13,422 nt of DNA from Desulfuromonadales bacterium C00003068 (lineage in GTDB: Bacteria; Desulfobacterota; Desulfuromonadia; Desulfuromonadales; Desulfuromonadaceae), in the NCBI GenBank assembly GCA_001751155.1, contig MAXR01000031.1:5499-18920 (forward strand), in the 5' to 3' direction. The first letter of the stretch is position 1. The number at the start of each line of letters is the position of its first letter. The notes below the pieces were generated by a model. The model saw nothing but the letters and a program-made list of their open reading frames with translations, was not told where the DNA came from and ran no database searches. Shown here one piece after another: positions 7,517 through 13,422 of this stretch. Both the position numbers and the translations under genes were made by a program.

Positions 7517-8431
7517 TTATCCTTTTGCCATCAGGGTCGCCATAATCGCTTTTTGTACGTGAAGGCGGTTTTCCGCTTCATCGAAAACAACCGAATGTTC
7601 CCCTTCAATCACCTCGTCGGTGATCTCTTCGCCGCGGTGAGCAGGTAGGCAATGGAGGACAAGGCAGTCTTTGTTGGCAACGGCAACGACATCAGAGTTG
7701 AGTTGGAAACCGACAAAATCTTTCTCCCGTTTCGCTTGCTCCTCCTCTTGACCCATACTCGCCCAAACATCGGTATTGAGCACATCGGCGTTGGCCGCTG
7801 CTTCGAGGGGATCGTTGGTGAAGATCAGTTTAGCGCCGCGTTGTTGAGCTCTTTCAATGATCCAGGCATCGGCTTCGTAGCCGCGTGGTGTTGCTATACG
7901 CAACTCAAAACCAAATACCGCAGCGGCATTGATCCAAGAATTGGCCATGTTGTTGCCATCACCAATCCAGCAATAAACCTGATCTTTATAGCTGCCTTTA
8001 TGTTCCAGCACCGTAAACAGGTCAGCCATTATTTGGCAGGGATGGTAACTGTCAGTCAGTGCGTTGATGACCGGGACATCCGAATATTCCGCTAACTCCG
8101 AAATGCCAGCTTGGGAATAGGTACGGATCATGATGCCATCGACGTAGCGCGACATGACGCGCGCGGTATCCTTAATCGGTTCGCCTCGGCCAATTTGGGT
8201 GGTTTGAGATGATAGGAACAGCGCGTGGCCGCCGAGCTGGTACATCCCCACTTCAAAGGAGATGCGGGTGCGGGTTGAACTTTTTTCGAAGATCATACCC
8301 AAGGTTTTTCCCGCCAATAGTGGGTGGGCGATCCCTTGTTTTTGTTTCTCTTTCAATTCTGCGGTCAGGGTGAAGATGGCATCTAGTTCTGATGCAGACC
8401 AGTCGGATAAACAGAGAAAATGGTTTTTCAT
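7517..8431 (-). CDS. argF: Ornithine carbamoyltransferase
   Basis: Transfers the carbamoyl group of carbamoyl phosphate to ornithine, giving citrulline; a cytoplasmic trimer. 304 residues, typical of anabolic forms. The carbamoyl-phosphate loop SSTRTR is at 51-56, HPCQ at 130-133, the ornithine-side DVWASMGQE at 221-229, and HCLPAHRGEE, with the catalytic-loop cysteine, at 260-269. AGGAG lies 7 bases before the ATG at 8431. The biosynthetic context (argB, argD, argG, argH on the same strand) supports an anabolic rather than a deiminase-pathway role. The stop is 3 bases from the start of the RDD gene. Confidence 0.98.
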   Translation of the reverse strand: MKNHFLCLSDWSASELDAIFTLTAELKEKQKQGIAHPLLAGKTLGMIFEKSSTRTRISFEVGMYQLGGHALFLSSQTTQIGRGEPIKDTARVMSRYVDGIMIRTYSQAGISELAEYSDVPVINALTDSYHPCQIMADLFTVLEHKGSYKDQVYCWIGDGNNMANSWINAAAVFGFELRIATPRGYEADAWIIERAQQRGAKLIFTNDPLEAAANADVLNTDVWASMGQEEEQAKREKDFVGFQLNSDVVAVANKDCLVLHCLPAHRGEEITDEVIEGEHSVVFDEAENRLHVQKAIMATLMAKG

Positions 8432-8480
8432 GTTAAAACTCCTATATCAGGGCAGTGTTGTGTTGCCATCGATGGATTAT

Positions 8481-8636
8481 TTATCTTGGATTATAGTTGG
8501 GGCGATCACCCTCGTAATACTTGTAGGGTGCATGATATTTGCCACGACTGTTATGGGTCATTGTCCACGCGATAGCAATAATCATGACGACAACAATGAC
8601 AGTGATAAGGATGATCACTTCTTTAGGTTGCTTCAT
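8481..8636 (-). CDS. Small single-pass membrane protein (51 residues)
   Basis: A short ORF fills the gap between argD and argF. It starts with ATG at 8636, with GGGGAG 6 bases upstream, and stops with TAA at 8481-8483. The N-terminus MKQPKE is followed by an unbroken hydrophobic stretch, residues 7-23, with a tryptophan at 24. The tail is polar and rich in Tyr, Pro, Arg and Lys (about 28-51, including HAPYKYYEGDRPNY). An in-frame ATG two codons earlier touches the Shine-Dalgarno and is less likely. The N-in or N-out orientation is unclear; the basic residues K2, K5 and the basic tail are roughly balanced. It lies 35 bases after the argD stop and 49 before argF. No family is recognised. It could be an accessory of an inner-membrane protein or part of arg-operon control. 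Confidence 0.7.
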   Translation of the reverse strand: MKQPKEVIILITVIVVVMIIAIAWTMTHNSRGKYHAPYKYYEGDRPNYNPR

Positions 8637-8671
8637 TATCATCTCCCCAAATTTAATATTTGATTCTGAGT

Positions 8672-10785
<2,114 letters not shown>

Positions 10786-10823
10786 TCACACCTTGCGTTA
10801 CGGGTGAAGGTTGGTGGCAAAAT

Positions 10824-12167
10824 TTACAAAATAAAGCGTGAAAGATCTTCGTCGGCAACAATCTCTGCAAGGCTGCTACGCACTTGATCGGCATCGATGT
10901 TGATACTCTTCTCGTTGAGCTCAGGTGCATCAAAAGAGATCTGCTCAAGCAGTTTTTCCATAATGGTGTGCAGTCGTCGTGCGCCGATATTCTCAGCTTG
11001 CTCGTTAACCTGTGCTGCGGTACGGGCAATTTCAGCAATGGCATCATCGCTGAAGTGGAGCTCAATCTCTTCGGTTCTCATCAACGCTTGGTATTGGTTG
11101 ACCAGCGCATTTTTTGGTTCGGTTAAAATACGGACAAATTCCTCTTCGCCAAGGCTATCGAGTTCAACACGGATCGGAAAGCGACCTTGAAGCTCGGGGA
11201 TAAGGTCCGAAGGCTTGGCAACATGAAAGGCGCCGGCAGCGATAAACAGGATATGGTCGGTTTTTACCGAGCCATACTTGGTGTTGACCGTGCTGCCCTC
11301 AACAATCGGTAGAATATCGCGTTGCACCCCTTCGCGTGATACCTCTGGCCCTTGTCCACCATCACGGCTGGCGACCTTATCGATCTCATCGATAAAGATA
11401 ATACCGCTCTGCTCGGTCAGGTCACGCGCCAACTGTTGCACATTATCCATGTCGACCAATTTTTCAGCTTCCTGATCGATAATGATCTGGCGTGCGTCAC
11501 TGACAGCGATCCGGCGGCGCTTACTCTTTTTCGGGAACATGTTGCCAAACATCTCTTTGATGTTGATCCCCATATCCTCGGCACCGGGAGGGGTGAGAAC
11601 CTCCATGGCGGGGATGTTGACCTCTTCGGTTTCAAGTTCAACGAAGCGCTCATCGAGTTCACCCATGCGTAGCAGGCGGCGCAGTTTATCGCGCGTGGAA
11701 CTGCTACTTGGCGTGTCAGCATCATCGTCATCGTCGTTGAGGGTGTCGCGCTCACCGGGGAGAAGCAGGTCGAGAAGTTTCTCTTCCGCTTGCTCTTCGG
11801 CTTTAATGCGTACTTTTTTAGCTTCCTCTTCGCGCACCATGATGATGGCGAGTTCAACAAGATCACGCACCATGCTTTCAACATCGCGGCCAACGTAACC
11901 AACTTCGGTAAATTTGCTGGCTTCAACTTTGATGAACGGAGCTTGGGCAAGCTTGGCTAACCGGCGAGCGATTTCGGTTTTGCCGACACCTGTGGCACCG
12001 ATCATGATGATATTTTTAGGTGAAATCTCATCGCGCAAGTCAGCGGGCACCTGTTGGCGACGCCAACGGTTGCGCAGGGCGACGGCGACAGCACGTTTAG
12101 CGCCGTTTTGGCCGATGATATAACGATCTAGCTCCGAAACGATTTCACGAGGGGTAAAGTTGTTCAT
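10824..12167 (-). CDS. hslU: ATP-dependent protease ATPase subunit HslU
   Basis: AAA+ unfoldase that feeds substrates to the HslV peptidase in the cytoplasmic HslVU (ClpYQ) protease. 447 residues. Walker A GATGVGKT is at 57-64, the pore loop GYVG at 90-93, Walker B IIFIDE at 256-261, and the sensor/arginine region follows around 320-335. The C-terminus LSRFIL is the usual tail that docks into HslV pockets. The intermediate (I) domain, about 110-240, carries a low-complexity linker with seven acidic residues and a serine run (about 145-158), a part of the family that varies. The ATG at 12167 overlaps the hslV stop by 4 bases. Confidence 0.98.
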   Translation of the reverse strand: MNNFTPREIVSELDRYIIGQNGAKRAVAVALRNRWRRQQVPADLRDEISPKNIIMIGATGVGKTEIARRLAKLAQAPFIKVEASKFTEVGYVGRDVESMVRDLVELAIIMVREEEAKKVRIKAEEQAEEKLLDLLLPGERDTLNDDDDDADTPSSSSTRDKLRRLLRMGELDERFVELETEEVNIPAMEVLTPPGAEDMGINIKEMFGNMFPKKSKRRRIAVSDARQIIIDQEAEKLVDMDNVQQLARDLTEQSGIIFIDEIDKVASRDGGQGPEVSREGVQRDILPIVEGSTVNTKYGSVKTDHILFIAAGAFHVAKPSDLIPELQGRFPIRVELDSLGEEEFVRILTEPKNALVNQYQALMRTEEIELHFSDDAIAEIARTAAQVNEQAENIGARRLHTIMEKLLEQISFDAPELNEKSINIDADQVRSSLAEIVADEDLSRFIL

Positions 12168-12715
12168 GATGGTGTTCCTGTTGTTTTTGAAAGAGTTTCC
12201 ATGCTGATGTGATCATTGGTGTAGATGCAGATCTCAGCGGCAATTTTCAACGATTGTTCGGCAATCTTATCGGAAGCGATATCGGTGTTGCGAACCAGCG
12301 CCCGTGCTGCGGCTTGAGCATAGGAACCACCAGAGCCAATGGCGGCAACACCGTCATCGGTTTCAATGACATCGCCAGCACCAGAGATCACCAAGGTTTG
12401 ATCTTCATCGGCCACAATCAGTAGTGCTTCAAGGCGGCGTAATACGCGATCACTGCGCCAATCTTTCGCTAACGCCACTGCCGCGCGCGCTAATTGACCG
12501 CGAAACTCTTGCAGCTTCGCCTCAAATTTTTCAAAGAGTGTGAATGCATCGGCGGTACTGCCTGCAAAACCAGCAATGATCTGGTCATTGTGCATGCGGC
12601 GGATTTTACACGCACCGTGTTTCATAACCGTGTGACCGAGGGTCACTTGACCGTCACCTGCTAATGTGACTTGATCTTGGCAGCGAACGCAAATAATCGT
12701 GGTACCTTTAAACAT
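12164..12715 (-). CDS. hslV: ATP-dependent protease peptidase subunit HslV
   Basis: Proteasome-like threonine peptidase that forms the double hexamer core of HslVU. 183 residues. The start MFKG-TTI implies removal of four residues to expose T5 as the catalytic N-terminal threonine. [11 protein letters not shown] at 20-30 and the lysine in ACKIRR (K37) are the conserved active-site surroundings, and [16 protein letters not shown] at 50-65 is the family signature. AAGGA is 7 bases before the ATG. A terminator and promoter directly upstream make hslV the first gene of the long minus-strand transcript. Heat-shock control would be expected for this gene in many bacteria, but I find no clear sigma32 box. 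Confidence 0.98.
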   Translation of the reverse strand: MFKGTTIICVRCQDQVTLAGDGQVTLGHTVMKHGACKIRRMHNDQIIAGFAGSTADAFTLFEKFEAKLQEFRGQLARAAVALAKDWRSDRVLRRLEALLIVADEDQTLVISGAGDVIETDDGVAAIGSGGSYAQAAARALVRNTDIASDKIAEQSLKIAAEICIYTNDHISMETLSKTTGTPS

Positions 12716-12796
12716 CGAATTATCCTTACCTGAGCCAACGCTTTAAACTCAGTATGTGGTTGGATATTGAACACTTATCCTCAAGAGTAAACTATT

Positions 12797-12825
12797 TTTA
12801 TACCACCTGTATCAAACGGAGGCAA
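12797..12825 (-). promoter_or_regulatory. Sigma70-type promoter for hslVU and probably the arg genes
   Basis: On the minus strand, TTGCCT (12820-12825, four of six to TTGACA), a 17-base spacer and TATAAA (12797-12802, five of six to TATAAT). Transcription would start near 12790, leaving a leader of about 75 bases before hslV. The -35 overlaps the U-tract of the upstream terminator by two bases. No better promoter is visible before argB. Confidence 0.55.
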
Positions 12826-12857
12826 AAAGAAAAACAGCCTCGTCTAGGAGACTGTTT
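12824..12857 (-). terminator. Rho-independent terminator after the cupin gene
   Basis: On the minus strand, AAACAGTCTC pairs with GAGGCTGTTT (10 bp, one G-U) around the loop CTAGAC, followed directly by TTCTTTTT. It lies 26 bases after the cupin stop and separates that gene from the hslV transcript. This is the strongest intrinsic terminator in the window. Confidence 0.85.
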
Positions 12858-12883
12858 ATTCACGGTTCAGATGGTTATTACAG

Positions 12884-13252
12884 CTAAATATTTGATTTCG
12901 GTAGCGGTGGTGTCACGGCAATCAACAGTTCGACGGGTTGCTCGCCGCAATTTTTGAGGCTGAGATTAGCCCGCGCTGGTGCAACGATACAGCTGCCAGC
13001 ACCGAGCCGCGACTCTTTCCCCGCGAGGTTACATAGAGCATCGCCAGAGAGAATGTAGATGGTATCTGTACGTTCAATACGCCGACTCACTATTTCACCA
13101 TCGGGTTCGATTCGACCACGGTGAAGGGATAGTGCTGGATTCGTCTCGCCCGTAACCACATCACGTAAAAAAAACAACGTATGATCGGGGTGGAGATACT
13201 CTGGCTGTTCAGCGGTGCGAATAATCGCTGCCGTTGCGTGTTGTTCGGTCAT
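12884..13252 (-). CDS. Single-domain cupin-like protein
   Basis: Small cytoplasmic beta-barrel protein of 122 residues with no signal peptide or membrane span. It follows the cupin pattern: motif 1 region GEIVSRRIERTDTIYILSG (about 52-70), and motif 2 region LGAGSCIVAPARANLSLKN (about 82-100). The usual metal ligands are missing: the HxH of motif 1 is replaced around S-R-R and the motif-2 histidine by serine. It may therefore bind a ligand without metal, or be structural or regulatory. AGGAG lies 5 bases before the ATG at 13252. It is a separate transcription unit, closed by the terminator at 12824-12857. The function cannot be assigned. Confidence 0.75.
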   Translation of the reverse strand: MTEQHATAAIIRTAEQPEYLHPDHTLFFLRDVVTGETNPALSLHRGRIEPDGEIVSRRIERTDTIYILSGDALCNLAGKESRLGAGSCIVAPARANLSLKNCGEQPVELLIAVTPPLPKSNI

Positions 13253-13285
13253 GATCTCTCCTGTTTAGTGTGACCAGGTGTTTTA

Positions 13286-13422
13286 GCAGGCTGTCGGACT
13301 TCACATGGACCTACTGCGAAATAGCCTGATTTGGCCCATATTCCCGACAACTTTCGACAAATAGGCCAGCTATTTGCTCTCAAATTCTCGAAAATCTGTG
13401 CTCAAACAGGCTATCTCTCGTT
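13286..13422. mobile_element. Possible end of an insertion sequence or dispersed repeat (cut by window edge)
   Basis: The stretch upstream of the cupin gene has no gene of its own and looks unlike the neighbouring intergenic DNA. It begins with GCAGGCTGTCGGACTT (13286-13301), which resembles insertion-sequence termini I remember from related genomes. It also holds the inverted repeat CAAATAG-GCCAG-CTATTTG (13358-13376) and the distant pair ATAGCCTG (13321-13328) and CAGGCTAT (13407-13414). If this is an IS end, the transposase would lie beyond the right edge. A minus-strand frame from the edge stops after 16 codons and could be its last residues. No transposase motif is visible, so this is tentative. 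Confidence 0.35.

Noticed and set aside
8262-8663. 133-codon plus-strand frame crossing the argF start and the argF-argD gap
   Set aside because: It is antisense to argF and to the small membrane-protein gene, has no recognisable domain, and its C-terminal His/Asp-rich part is the reverse complement of the hydrophobic segment.
12716-12796. Heat-shock sigma32 promoter before hslV (CTTGAGG in the leader)
   Set aside because: The -35-like word has no CCCCAT-type -10 at the right distance.

Overview
All recognisable genes in this window lie on the minus strand and read from right to left. They form a compact biosynthetic block: cupin-like gene | hslV-hslU | argB-argD-(small membrane protein)-argF-(zinc-ribbon RDD protein)-argG-(Nudix)-(nitrilase-like)-argH-lipoprotein-dapA-dapB. 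dapB runs off the left edge. The order hslVU-argBDFGH-lipoprotein-dapAB, the arginine-feedback type of ArgB and the MFxGTT start of HslV point to a member of the Desulfuromonadales (Geobacter/Desulfuromonas/Pelobacter relatives). That placement comes from remembered gene order, not from a search, and the genus is not resolved.

Region by region, in the direction of transcription. The right edge (about 13286-13422) has no gene and looks like the end of an insertion sequence or other dispersed repeat. A one-domain cupin (12884-13252) follows and ends in a strong intrinsic terminator (12824-12857). The U-tract of that terminator shares bases with the -35 of a good sigma70-type promoter (12797-12825) that should drive hslV. 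hslV and hslU encode the HslVU protease and overlap by 4 bases. The arginine genes come next: argB (acetylglutamate kinase), argD (acetylornithine aminotransferase), argF (ornithine carbamoyltransferase), argG (argininosuccinate synthase) and argH (argininosuccinate lyase). Together these convert acetylglutamate to arginine, apart from the ArgC and ArgJ/ArgE steps, which are not here. Four non-arginine genes are threaded between them.

After argH come a fibronectin-III lipoprotein, whose start overlaps the argH stop, and then dapA and dapB, the two entry steps of the diaminopimelate/lysine pathway. lysA, which I recall lying between the lipoprotein and dapA in Geobacter, is absent: only a 137-base gap remains.

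Most of the window is ordinary core metabolism. The parts worth a second look are a highly divergent nitrilase-superfamily protein (3793-4944) with a recognisable Glu-Lys-Cys triad, set tightly between a Nudix gene and argH; a 51-residue single-pass membrane protein (8481-8636) between argD and argF; two strong stem-loops inside the operon (549-580 and 5499-5535); a GC-rich palindrome next to a TATAAT box upstream of argG; and a cupin that has lost its metal ligands. I see no CRISPR array, tRNA, rRNA, phage or defence island.
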